Under the pieces are notes generated by a model. It had not been told where the DNA came from. It did no database searches and worked only from the letters and a program-made list of their open reading frames with translations. A stretch of DNA of 64,000 nucleotides, taken from a bacterium. Its GTDB lineage: Bacteria > Electryoneota > RPQS01. The stretch is taken from contig JADKHW010000005.1 in assembly GCA_016721565.1 (NCBI GenBank), forward strand, positions 20,670 through 84,669, given 5' to 3'. Position 1 is the first letter of the stretch. Every line of letters begins with the position of its first letter. Below, one piece after another: positions 21,564-30,594 of the stretch. The position numbers and the translations under genes were made by a program.

Positions 21564-22871
21564 ATGAGCAGATACATAAAACACATGATCGTCACCGGCC
21601 TGTTTACCACTATGTCCATTCCGGCATTTGCGCAACCTGCCGTGCATTGGACAAACAGTTATACGGGCTTCGGAATGGCCCTGCCCTATGCTGTTGAGCA
21701 AACGAATGACGGCGGATTCGTCACCGTTGGCACAATTGGAGTGAATGCTCCGTATTCAATAAAAGTTGATTCCGCAGGCACGTTTGTTTGGTCCAACACA
21801 ACATTCGCCGCCGGTCCCGCAGCAGGGCATTCTGCGCTCGATGTTGCCGAAAATCCGGATGGAAGCTTAGTCATCATCGGGACGAACTTCGGGCAGCCAT
21901 GGGATGCCCGCTACTGGTACTCAGCTAAACTCAATGCATCCGGCGGACTGGTTTGGCACAATCTGATCAGCAACGGAATCCTGTACGGCAATCCCTACAG
22001 CCTAAGTCGTTGCAACGATGGTTCCTTTATAATCGGCGGCGATGACTTCTTTGGCTCGCTGTCGTCGATGCGTATGAGCAGCGTCGGCGCAAATCTGTAT
22101 GAACGTACTTACGATTGCGGATTGATCGAAATGCTCTCTCTGTCAGACGGAACTTTCATAGGCGCCGGTACAAGTATGTTAGGCGCGAACGCGCCGGATT
22201 TCTATCTTGTGCATACGGACGGTCTCGGTTCAATGGACTGGCAAAGAACACTTGATCTCAATCAAGGTCAGAACTGCTATGCCATGGATATCACAAATGA
22301 CAACGGTCTTGTCCTTGCAGGCAACGACTCCCTCGGGCTGATGGACAATGACCTTGATCTATTTATCGTCATGACAAACGGACAAGGCGACACTCTTTGG
22401 ACTCGCCATTTCGACACAGATTGGTCAGAGAATGTTCAGGAAATTGAGACCACATCGGACGGCGGATTTGTCATGCTTTGCCAACGTAGTGCGGGGCCGC
22501 TCTTGATGAAGATCAACAGCGTTGGGGATTCGATATGGAGCGTTCCGCTGAGTCATTCAGCACGCGCACTCACTATCACGCAGGACGGAGGCTATATGAT
22601 CGCAGGTTATGACGCCTCGCACCTCTACTTGACGAAGTATGGGCCGGATGCTGCGCTGCCAGCACCTCAGGGCCTGACAATCTCGATTGCGGACGGACTC
22701 CCGGTATTGAAATGGAATTCCGTCGTTGGTGCAACGTCTTATGAAGTATATGCTGCGGCAGAATCGAACGGAGCGTACTCATTGGATGTCAGCGGAATGT
22801 TTTCTGATACTACATGGACAACACCATTTCTCAATTCCCATCAGTACTATTACGTAGTCGCCCGCCGATAG
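21564..22871 (+). CDS. Secreted beta-propeller-like protein with FN3-like C-terminal tail
   Basis: 435 residues. A signal peptide ends near PAFAQPAV. The body has repeated units of about 45-50 residues of the form TNDGGFV, NPDGSLV, NDGSFII, SDGTFIG, NDNGLVLAG, SDGGFVML and QDGGYMIAG, as in secreted beta-propeller proteins. The last 75 residues form an FN3-like domain (LPVLKWNSVVGATSYEVYAA ... YYYVVARR) and there is no T9SS YPNPFNP motif. The same kind of ending is seen in four other genes of this window. It starts 20 bases after the DUF2231 gene. Its function is unknown; the propeller suggests binding or scaffolding. Confidence 0.7.
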   Translation: MSRYIKHMIVTGLFTTMSIPAFAQPAVHWTNSYTGFGMALPYAVEQTNDGGFVTVGTIGVNAPYSIKVDSAGTFVWSNTTFAAGPAAGHSALDVAENPDGSLVIIGTNFGQPWDARYWYSAKLNASGGLVWHNLISNGILYGNPYSLSRCNDGSFIIGGDDFFGSLSSMRMSSVGANLYERTYDCGLIEMLSLSDGTFIGAGTSMLGANAPDFYLVHTDGLGSMDWQRTLDLNQGQNCYAMDITNDNGLVLAGNDSLGLMDNDLDLFIVMTNGQGDTLWTRHFDTDWSENVQEIETTSDGGFVMLCQRSAGPLLMKINSVGDSIWSVPLSHSARALTITQDGGYMIAGYDASHLYLTKYGPDAALPAPQGLTISIADGLPVLKWNSVVGATSYEVYAAAESNGAYSLDVSGMFSDTTWTTPFLNSHQYYYVVARR

Positions 22872-22996
22872 AACCGCACCTAATTCCAATATATTGCCGA
22901 AAACGTTTGCTTACTCACAGGGTTGATACTTGACTTAGCGGCGAGGAGTGAAACAAGACTGCGCAATGATAAATAATCAGCCAGAGGAGAATCAGT

Positions 22997-24543
22997 ATGA
23001 GATCGAAATTGAATAGTGTAATCGTGCTCTCGTTCTTGCTTGTGAGCACACTTGCCTTGGCCACACCGAGTCGACCCGTTCCCGAACCCACACCCCACCC
23101 TCTGTTTCGCTCTCGGTCGGGCGTGAAAGTCGCACGACGTTGCCATGGTCGGAGAATTTTGAAGGCGGCGCATCGGGATGGATCATGAGCGGGTTCTACA
23201 ATGTGATTGATAATCCGCAATTGCATGAAGTCATGCACCCGACGATTAATCCAAACCTGGTGACGTTGCCAGATGCTGGGACTCTGCCCAACGCTCATGG
23301 CGGTAGCCACACGCTTTGGTACGGAGAAACATCGACAGGAACTTTTGTCGGCGCAGATTTTGACCAGACTCAACCTGCGCTATCGGGTGGAACATCTACA
23401 GCGGCCAATTCTGGTTGGGCAATTACACCTGATTTAGATCTTACCGGTTTGACAGACGCAACGTTGACTTTCTGGACGAATTGGGAAGTCGAAGGAGTGG
23501 ATGTGCCATGGTTTGACGTTATGTATATTGAAGCATCGGTTGACAATGGAGCGACATGGGGACCCGTTGGCAGCGGCCAGTTGAATCCACTCGATGATGT
23601 TAATGCGAACGCAAATGTTGGATACAGTTCCGGTGGAGTCGGCTTACCGCCTGTATGGGTCCAGCATAGTTTTCCTTTGGCGCCGTTTTGCGGCAACATC
23701 TGTTGGATTCGCTTTCGGTTTGATACCGTTGACCAACTCTACAATGGCTTTCGCGGTTGGTTCATTGATGACATTCTTGTCGAGGCCGCAGGCCCCGCAA
23801 CTGGACCCATTATTACCAATGTTTCACCTGGAGCGGGACAAATTGATGACTTGATCTTTGTGCATGGTCAGAATTTTCAAAGCGGGGCTGTAATTAGCCT
23901 TGGGGGCCTGCCTGCTACATCTGCCGTTCTCTCAAATTCGTTGGCCCAATTCATCGTACCCAGTTTGCCTGACGGAAACTACGATGTCATGCTTATGAAT
24001 CCGGATGGTCAGTTTGATGTTTGTACAGGTTGTTTTGAGATTACGCAAGTGCAGGGGCCAACCATTTCATTTGTTGCACCCAATTGGGCCTTCCCGGGTA
24101 TCCCGACACCAATCACCATTGAAGGACAGAACTTTGATCCCGCAGCTGAGGTCACAATTGCAGGTCTGACTCCAGCGGATGTGGTTGTTGAAACGGCTGA
24201 AAGAATCACATGCACAACACTGGGAACCCTGAGCGAAGGTTTTCACGCAGTTCGCGTCACCAATCCGGATGGCCAATATGACCAATGCACTGGCTGCTTT
24301 GAAGTACGTGTTCCTGATGGCCCTACCGATTTAGTGATTCACGCCAACGCCAATGACATCGTTCTGAATTGGCAGCCTTCTCCCGAATCTGGCGCCGAGT
24401 ATCGCATTTACCGGGATGCAAGCGCAAACGGTGCCTTCACTTTTCTTGTAGGTGACGTTCCAGATACTTTCTTTGTCGACAACAATGTTTTGAGTGAACC
24501 GGAGACTATGTTCTTCTATGTTGTTAGATCATATGTGCCTTGA
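22997..24543 (+). CDS. Secreted protein with jelly-roll, two IPT/TIG domains and FN3-like tail, frameshifted
   Basis: The ATG at 22997 follows AGAGGAGAATC and gives a signal peptide (VIVLSFLLVSTLALATP). An indel near 23130-23150 moves the reading to the frame TLPWSENFEGGASGW. A MAM/jelly-roll-like domain follows (to about residue 255, with RGWFIDDILVEA). Two IPT/TIG immunoglobulin-like repeats come next (ITNVSPGAGQIDDLIFVHG and ISFVAPNWAFPGIPTPITI), each ending in a duplicated NPDGQ..-CTGCFEV motif with a Cys pair. The FN3-like tail (DIVLNWQPSPESGAEYRIYR ... FFYVVRSYVP) ends the protein. This is a surface-adhesion or enzyme-scaffold architecture with no catalytic motif. About 515 residues. 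Confidence 0.7.
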
Positions 24544-24778
24544 AATTGAGCCAAAGAGACGCGCGAACTTTTGCTGCTTGCGGGGAGTTTTAGCACCAGT
24601 TCCCGTTCGCATGGTTGCTTTCTGCCTGCGCATTTGGCAATATGGAATTGGGATTTGACCGATGTTGGATGATAGCGAAAGTTATCGGAAAGCACTACGC
24701 AATTGCACACTTCACCTGTGCTGAAGAGGCCTTAACCAGATTGCAAAACCCTGAATTTTGACAAAGTTTCTGACCCAC

Positions 24779-24810
24779 AACAGCCCCTGAATGAAGGGGT
24801 TGTTTGTTTT
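24779..24810 (+). terminator. Rho-independent terminator
   Basis: AACAGCCCC (24779-24787) pairs with GGGGTTGTT (24796-24804) with one wobble, followed by a T-rich tract. Confidence 0.65.
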
Positions 24811-24933
24811 GGAATTCATAGAGTGGTGTAACACACTCAATAAAACGCTTTCCTCTGTACCCACTCTGAACATTCTTGTTAAGTACCGGCTTAGCAGGAG
24901 GTTTGTGTTTGACTTGGCGGAGTTATTGGAACA

Positions 24934-24967
24934 AAAAGCCCTTGCACTAGTTTGTACAGGGGCTTTT
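24934..24967 (+). terminator. Bidirectional terminator-like hairpin
   Basis: AAAAGCCC (24934-24941) pairs with GGGCTTTT (24960-24967); A-tract before and T-tract after, so it could act on both strands. Confidence 0.6.
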
Positions 24968-25084
24968 GCAACGAAGGCCGTGTGTTATTTAATGACATGA
25001 GTCAACTGACGTTGGCAAATCAGCCGACACGAGTAACATTGTCTCAACCGCAACTAATTTGCACCTGCCAATGCTTTCTGGATA

Positions 25085-25531
25085 CTATGCGTCCTGACGA
25101 TAAAAAGCCGGACCCTGCTCATAGCGTTTGGATCCGGCTTCTTCAGTTGGGTACGGAAAGGCGTTGTAATTTTCAATCACATCATACTCGGCGGCGCGAA
25201 CAATTAAGTTCACTCCGCCCAACTCCGGGATGCGGTACATTCGCGAAACTCGAGGTATGGCCGGTGCCCCGGGTTCTGAGACTATCGGCTCACCTCCCAG
25301 CGTTGCGATTTGACATACCTGGAAATCGAGATTTTCATTGGCGATCTCGATGGCCGGATTGACCAATGAAATTGATGTCAGCGAAAGGCTCGCCGACGTG
25401 ACAGAGAGCGGATCAGGCACTCGACTCGTCATACTCGGAGTTCCGAGCATGTCAATAGTGGTCTTTGGCCCGGTGGCAAGAGCAAACTGAAGCAAGCCGA
25501 AAGAAGTAGCGCTGAAATCGCGAGTCTCATG
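25085..25531 (-). CDS. Orphan gingipain (C25)-type prodomain fragment, frameshifted
   Basis: About 149 residues. The ATG at 25531 has a GGAGG ribosome site and a signal peptide (MRLAISALLLSACFSLLL). A one-base shift near 25480 leads into ATGPKTTIDMLG. The rest resembles the N-terminal propeptide of C25 proteases: LTSISLVNPAIEIANENLD, LGGEPIVSEPGAPAIPRVS, RMYRIPELGGVNLIVRAAEY. The protein then stops without any catalytic domain. A terminator hairpin overlaps its 3' end. A complete gingipain-type gene lies at 60-64 kb, so this may be a truncated duplicate or a stand-alone inhibitor-like propeptide. The homology call is from pattern only. Confidence 0.55.
   Translation of the reverse strand, partial: HETRDFSATSFGLLQFALATGPKTTIDMLGTPSMTSRVPDPLSVTSASLSLTSISLVNPAIEIANENLDFQVCQIATLGGEPIVSEPGAPAIPRVSRMYRIPELGGVNLIVRAAEYDVIENYNAFPYPTEEAGSKRYEQGPAFYRQDA
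25102..25140 (-). terminator. Terminator overlapping the 3' end of the prodomain gene
   Basis: On the minus strand AAGCCGGA pairs with TCCGGCTT (25133-25140 and 25105-25112 on plus) and runs into T5. It lies inside the last 20 codons, which suggests that the true stop may be slightly earlier, after an undetected indel. Confidence 0.6.
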
Positions 25532-25551
25532 GTAGCCTCCGGTTTTCCGAC

Positions 25552-25579
25552 AAAAGGCAACCCCACCAGAGGTGCCTTA
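25552..25579 (-). terminator. Terminator-like hairpin after the PhoB/PhoR operon
   Basis: On the minus strand AAGGCA and TGCCTT form a stem around CCTCTGGTGGGGT, followed by TTTTG. It lies between the kinase stop (25764) and the prodomain gene. Confidence 0.5.
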
Positions 25580-25763
25580 GTCTTTCCCTTAAGTTAGGGC
25601 GGAGTTTCTCAAATTGCAATTCTTCAGCGCGAGGATTTTCTCTTCTTGGCTAAAAACTGCTAAGCTTTTGCTTATTCGCATCTTCATATAATGCATTCAA
25701 AATTGCCACACAAGCAAAAGCTCCGTCAGTAGAAGGGGCTCCTTAAACATGCACCCGAATTCC

Positions 25764-27565
25764 TTAACGATCAACTGGGATTCGAATCGAAAACGTACTG
25801 CCGCGCCCCAACTGCGTATCAACCTCTGTAGTTCCGCCGTGGGCTAAGGCCGCGTGTTTCACAATCGCAAGCCCCAAACCTGTGCCGCCGTACTTGCGAT
25901 TGCGCGATGCTTCAACACGATAGAAGCGTTCGAAAATTCGCGGCAAATGCTTTTCAGCTATGCCGGGTCCGCGATCTTCAACTGAGATAATGAGAGTTTT
26001 GTCTTCCAATTCGGCTCGCACATCCACTTGTGTGCGCTCAGGACTGTATTTGCAGGCATTGTCAATCAGGTTGATGACCGCTTGCCGAATCAGGAAAGGA
26101 TTGATGGTCGCGGACAATTCTTCTGAACATGTAAGTACAACTTTCTGGCCGCGTGCTTCCGCAGACGTTGATGTTGCTTCGACAGCGTCTTGAAGAATGG
26201 GTAAAAGCTGTTGCCGCTCGGCAGCGAGCTTGTTGTTCTCGGAGGCTTGCTCGATGCGCGCCAGACTCAAGAGATCCTCAATAATTGATTGCAGATAGTC
26301 CGCCTGCCGCGCCATCATATCAAGAAAGCGTTCGGCGTCGCGCGGATTGGCCATAGCTCCTTCGCGCAAGGTTTCGATGGAGCCTTTGATTGCCGTAACT
26401 GGAGTCTTCAATTCGTGACTGGCGTTGGCAACAAACTCGCGCCGCGTGACTTCAAGGCGGCGCATCTGAGTGACGTCATTAATAACAATCACAACACCTG
26501 CGATGTCACCAGCCTCCAAAATCGGGGTGCCACGGAGCAGCAAAACACGCTCTTGGTTTTCATAGCGGATGATCTCCCGCTCGACGGGTTGGGCAGCGCG
26601 CAGAGTAAAATGTACGAAATTATGAATGTCTGTGTTGCGGACAGCCTCTTCAATGGTGCGGCCTTTTGCCCGTTCGCGGTCAACTTCAAACAGCCTCGCT
26701 GCAGCGCTGTTAATCATGATGACCTGACCTTCGCGATCAACCGCGAGCACGCCTTCGAGCATGGCCGCGAGAACCGCCTCCTGCTCCTCGCGCTGTCGTT
26801 CTACGGTGCGGATGCGGTCGTCGAGCTGCGCCGCCATATGATTGAGCGCATGGCTTAACGAGGCCAGTTCCGTTGTGTCGGGTTCATCGAGCCGCTCATC
26901 GAGTTTGCCTTGCGCGAAGCGCGTTGCCCCTTGCCGGAGTGTCTCGATTGGGATTGCCACACGTCGGACTGCAAAGAAGATCAGAACAACACCGAACCCG
27001 ACCAGAAACACGGCTATCCCTATGAGCCCACCGTCCGTTTCAAGAGTTCCCACCGCGATGCGATAATCCGTTCGCCTCCGCGCAAAACTCCGATGACCAT
27101 GCCATCCATGATGATCGGCTCTGCCACAAAGCAATAGGTATAGCCAAACTCCTGACTTTCGCGGATGGAGCTACCACGGCGACCTAAGAGCGCTACTAAA
27201 ATCTCCGGACGGTTGCGAAGATTCGGAACTGCCTCAGGTAGCGTATCACTTTCGGCTATGACGTTTCCCGCCCGATCGATAAGGGTCAAACGAAAATCGC
27301 CTGCGTCCGCATGGTCGCGGAGCAGGCTACAGAGGTCCTCATGTGTCGCGGATTCCATTTCCAACGCGATATGAGGAAGAGTCAGATTGACACGTTGGCC
27401 AATGCTGGTTTCGAGTTGGTTCAATTCCGCTCGCCGGAAAGCTGAGCCGATAAACAGCAACAGCAAGACCAGCGTGACTAGGGCCACACCTACATAAGGG
27501 ATAAAGAGTCGGCGAAAAAGCGGCTTTTGGCGAGCCATATTCTTGAGGTTAAGTCCGACCTCCAA
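25764..27565 (-). CDS. phoR: PhoR-like sensor histidine kinase, one frameshift
   Basis: About 600 residues. The N-terminus has a membrane helix (VGVALVTLVLLLLFIGSAF), an extracytoplasmic sensor domain (about 40-165), a second helix (GLIGIAVFLVGFGVVLIFFA), HAMP, a PAS domain (LAAMLEGVLAVDREGQVIMI), HisKA with the phospho-His in NASHELKTPVTAIKG, and HATPase with LINLIDNACKYS, VEDRGPGIAEKH, IFERFYRVE and GGTGLGLAIVKH. The domain order and the neighbouring PhoB identify it as PhoR-like. An indel near 27040 joins KRTVG to GLIGIAVF. The likely start is the second Met (27538). It follows the regulator by 14 bases. Phosphate sensing is inferred; no pst genes are in view. Confidence 0.85.
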
Positions 27566-27579
27566 CCCAGATCAATGGA

Positions 27580-28275
27580 TCAGGTGCGGAAGCGGTACCC
27601 CACTCCTCTGACTGTTTCGATGTAGTTTCCGCAATCATTCAGCTTGCGGCGTAGTCCCACAATCATCACATCAACGGACCGATCTGAAACCGCGTGCTTC
27701 TCACCGTGGACAGCATCGACCAATTGATAGCGGGTGAACACCCAACCGGGGCGGCGGGCCATGTGGTGGAGAATCCGGAATTCTGAGTTGGTTAAATCGA
27801 TCAGCTTGCCATCAACGAGAACCTCGTGGCGGCCCGGATGGATCGTCATTTGGTCGAAATTCAAGACCTCGTCTTCACCGTGAACAGGTTCCGACAGTCT
27901 TCTGAGTACTGCCCGTGCTCGGGCAACCACGACTTTCGGGCTGAAAGGCTTGGTAACATAGTCATCAGCGCCGAGTTCGAGACCGGTCACAACGTCAGTC
28001 TCCTCATCCTTTGCCGTCAACATCAATATAGGAATATTCGCTGTTGCGGCATCCGACTTAAGCCTGCGACAGACCTGCAAACCATCGATTCCGGGAAGCA
28101 TCAGGTCCAGCAATATCAGATCAGGCGGCATCGTGGTCACTGCCGAGAGTGCCTGTTCGCCCGTTTCAACCGCCCGGACATTGAAACCGTCACGGGTCAG
28201 ATTGTACTCCAAAAGCTCGCGAATATCGTGCTCATCTTCAACTACTAATACAGTATTCTTCATCTTGTTGCCCAT
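27580..28275 (-). CDS. phoB: PhoB-like response regulator
   Basis: 231 residues, intact. Receiver domain: VVEDEHDIRELLEYNL, phospho-Asp in LILLDLMLPGIDG, Thr/Lys in MLTAKDEE and YVTKPFSP. The C-terminal winged helix is of the OmpR/PhoB type (LTNSEFRILHHMARRPGWVF, then DVMIVGLRRKL and TVRGVGYRF). Two Met starts are possible (28275 and 28263); the second one opens MKNTVLVVEDE. It leads a two-gene operon with the kinase. Without pho-regulon genes nearby, the phosphate role rests on similarity. Confidence 0.88.
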   Translation of the reverse strand: MGNKMKNTVLVVEDEHDIRELLEYNLTRDGFNVRAVETGEQALSAVTTMPPDLILLDLMLPGIDGLQVCRRLKSDAATANIPILMLTAKDEETDVVTGLELGADDYVTKPFSPKVVVARARAVLRRLSEPVHGEDEVLNFDQMTIHPGRHEVLVDGKLIDLTNSEFRILHHMARRPGWVFTRYQLVDAVHGEKHAVSDRSVDVMIVGLRRKLNDCGNYIETVRGVGYRFRT

Positions 28276-28401
28276 TGTGATTTGGTCTCAGGAACACCCA
28301 AGAGTAATAGAATAATGTAAGAGTAGTGTGAGCGTGTTAGCAAACATCGAATTTCTTATTTTTCTAAAATCGGAAAATCGGAAAAACAAAACGCTGAAAT
28401 G

Positions 28402-28860
28402 CTATTGCTTTCGCGGAACAAAGTGAGCTGGCAGATCCGAAGAGTCCGAATTTATCATCAGGAGGAATTTGTCGGGATCAGCCTCGAATTTCTCGATGCA
28501 GGCCCCGCAACAGAACTTTACCAAAGTATTTCCATGTACCCATTCCACTGGCTCACCCATCGAACCAAGCTCATGGCCCGAAATCACGCACGTCTTCAAC
28601 TGGTATTTGTCCCTTTGGCTGATTCTGATCTGTTCTTCGAGATTAGAAATCATTGTTTCTGGTGATTTTGTAAATGACCCTACGCAAGCTAAGCTACAGA
28701 ATTTGAGCTGTCGGCCTCCGTGAATCAGGATTGTAGGAGCACCACCCAATGGATCGCCGCACGACAAGCAAGTTTCCAGCGGATACCCATAGGGTAATTT
28801 GTATTCACCTGCATGCAGGATTGGTGCGATTGACAACAAAATCAACAATAACAATCTCAT
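28402..28860 (-). CDS. Exported protein with two TRASH/YHS-like metal-binding motifs
   Basis: 152 residues. A signal peptide (LLLLILLSIAPILHAGEY) precedes two similar cysteine units. The first is CLSCGDPLGG...LKFCSLACVGSF. The second is CVISGHELGSMGEP...LVKFCCGACIEKFEADPDKF. This looks like the TRASH/YHS treble-clef pattern that binds heavy metals. Both units keep the aromatic-Cys-x-x-x-Cys step. It may be a periplasmic metal chaperone or sensor. It is 24 bases downstream of the esterase gene on the same strand. The family match is moderately sure; the metal is unknown. Confidence 0.65.
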   Translation of the reverse strand: MRLLLLILLSIAPILHAGEYKLPYGYPLETCLSCGDPLGGAPTILIHGGRQLKFCSLACVGSFTKSPETMISNLEEQIRISQRDKYQLKTCVISGHELGSMGEPVEWVHGNTLVKFCCGACIEKFEADPDKFLLMINSDSSDLPAHFVPRKQ

Positions 28861-28884
28861 AAAATCCTCGCTTGTGATTTATCC

Positions 28885-30327
28885 CTACTTGACCAGCATC
28901 ATTCTAATTGCTTCAACCTGGCCACCAGCCACCAGTCTGGCAATGTACATCCCTGAAGCTTCATCTGTAGCATTGAATACAAATTCATGTGAACCAGCAT
29001 CATAGAAATCTGCGGCGAGGTTGCTAACAAGTCTTCCCGTAGTATCGAAGATGTCCAAACTCACGAATTGTCTGTGAATCAGCGTGAATGTTATATTAGT
29101 TGCTGGATTAAATGGATTTGGATAGTTCTGCTCAAGTTTCATAATAACCGGCAGAAGGGACTGTTCTGGTGAATCTATTGTTGAAGGAAAAGTGAACCTC
29201 AGCGCGTCATCAATGTGATTCCGCCAGTTTCCCCAACTATGGCCGTCATGGACCTCTTGATAGAAATAGGGATATCCTTGATTTTCGAGAGTTTGTTGAA
29301 GGTCGTGCACAAGTGGAATCAAAACGGCAATGTCGTAGGTCCCAATATCAATATAGAATCGGAGTGGGAGATCGGCATTCTGCTCCAGAACTGAGGAGAT
29401 ATTGTTCTCGACATTGCTTGAGAAGGCGATTATCTGTCCAAATACCTCGGGATAGGTGACACCCAACCACAAGGCAATGTTGCCACCGTCAGATGATCCC
29501 ATGGTACCTCTGAGGCGGGGATCGGTTTCAGTCCGGTAAGCTGAATCGATGAACGGCAAAAGTTCAGTGGTGATGAACTGACCAAACTCGTCCTGTTGGT
29601 CACCGGAGTACTCGGGTGATCGATTGACCGGAGGGACAAAAACCGCAATCATTGGTTCGATCTGATTATAACGAATCAGGTAATTCAACACCCGTTCGCA
29701 CCTCGCCAAGGTGATGAACTCGAGACCATCATGGACCAATAGAAGCGGGTAGCGGCGTTCGGAATTTGTATAACCCGGTGGAGTATAAATCCGAACCCGG
29801 CGTGTATTCCCCATAATTGAACTTGTGAACATCGTGTCCCGGATGGCTCCTTGCGGGACATCCGGGTAATTCTCGATTTCGGGCGGTTGGACAAATTCCG
29901 GCATCCGCAGCTCTGAGTTCGGTCCGAACCCACCTGTGACTGTATAGGGGTTCCGGGGATCGAGAATCCAATTCGAGCCGTTGGTCACGAACTTGTAATC
30001 GAGCCGGGCATCTGCCTCAAAGAACCTGCTAAAGTACCATAGGTCTGTCCCGGATATCATCGCCATGTTCGCACTGCTCGGAGTCCAACCGTTCATGTCA
30101 CCGGGTACCTGCACCGAGTTGGCTGCTCCTCTATATAGGAAGTTGACCTGCAGGGTGGACTCTATATAAGGAAAGCCGGGGACTGCGGCCATGAAGCTAT
30201 CAACGATGGCAGGCCGCTCTGCATTAGGTACGGAGTTGACTCGAGAGAGAAAGTTACTGAAGGTTTGTGCCTCCGCAAGAGAGGCATACAGGGACAATAG
30301 CGAAAATATGCATAAGGAGCGCATCAT
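28885..30327 (-). CDS. T9SS-sorted esterase with glycogen-binding-like N-terminal domain
   Basis: 480 residues. A signal peptide ends near AEAQTF. An early E-set/CBM48-like domain (VNFLYRGAANSVQVPGDMNG, WYFSRFFEADARLDYKFV) is followed by an esterase-D/enterochelin-esterase alpha/beta-hydrolase (RRVRIYTPPGYTNSERRYPL). The nucleophile Ser is probably in GTMGSSDGGN and the His in HDGHSWGNW. The C-terminus carries the T9SS type-A sorting domain, LEQNYPNPFNPATNITFTL ... MYIARLVAGGQVEAIRMML. It is thus predicted to be exported and anchored or released through T9SS. The CBM-like domain suggests a polysaccharide-linked ester as substrate, in keeping with the glucan locus that follows on the other strand. 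Confidence 0.8.
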   Translation of the reverse strand: MMRSLCIFSLLSLYASLAEAQTFSNFLSRVNSVPNAERPAIVDSFMAAVPGFPYIESTLQVNFLYRGAANSVQVPGDMNGWTPSSANMAMISGTDLWYFSRFFEADARLDYKFVTNGSNWILDPRNPYTVTGGFGPNSELRMPEFVQPPEIENYPDVPQGAIRDTMFTSSIMGNTRRVRIYTPPGYTNSERRYPLLLVHDGLEFITLARCERVLNYLIRYNQIEPMIAVFVPPVNRSPEYSGDQQDEFGQFITTELLPFIDSAYRTETDPRLRGTMGSSDGGNIALWLGVTYPEVFGQIIAFSSNVENNISSVLEQNADLPLRFYIDIGTYDIAVLIPLVHDLQQTLENQGYPYFYQEVHDGHSWGNWRNHIDDALRFTFPSTIDSPEQSLLPVIMKLEQNYPNPFNPATNITFTLIHRQFVSLDIFDTTGRLVSNLAADFYDAGSHEFVFNATDEASGMYIARLVAGGQVEAIRMMLVK

Positions 30328-30495
30328 AGGCCTCCGGGTCGATTAACGTGAGTACTTGAATATATGGCTGTTCTGATTAAAATGCACGCGGCCTGAGGAG
30401 CCAGAGAATGCACCCAAAGAGGCTTTTATGACCACTATTCAAGTCAAATGGGAAGAATTGCAGGGGGTGAAAATCGAGAATTGTGACGCAAACAC

Positions 30496-30524
30496 TTGAC
30501 AAACATAAAGCTCTACCTTAACTT
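30496..30524 (+). promoter_or_regulatory. Sigma-70-type promoter of the glucan locus
   Basis: TTGACA (30496-30501), 17 bases, then TAACTT (30519-30524), 70 bases before the receptor ATG. The -35 is perfect and the -10 is weak. It is the only good candidate in the 267-base gap that separates the divergent esterase and receptor genes. Confidence 0.45.
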
Positions 30525-30594
30525 AAGAGTACGAAGAAAAATAAGGAATAATGCCATGCTTTTTGTGGCGACCGGCTAGTTTAGAGGAATACAT

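Larger units (their letters stand above)
24544..25084. other. Intergenic region between convergent genes
   Basis: No gene is seen. It holds two plus-strand terminator hairpins (24779-24810 and 24934-24967), as expected for converging transcription units. Confidence 0.5.

Noticed and set aside
14939..24660. Shared words between two intergenic regions (GCATTTGGCA at about 14939 and 24629; ACTTGGCGGAG at about 15048 and 24912)
   Set aside because: The blocks are short, with different spacing and poor matching between them; this could be chance. A genome-wide repeat search would settle it.
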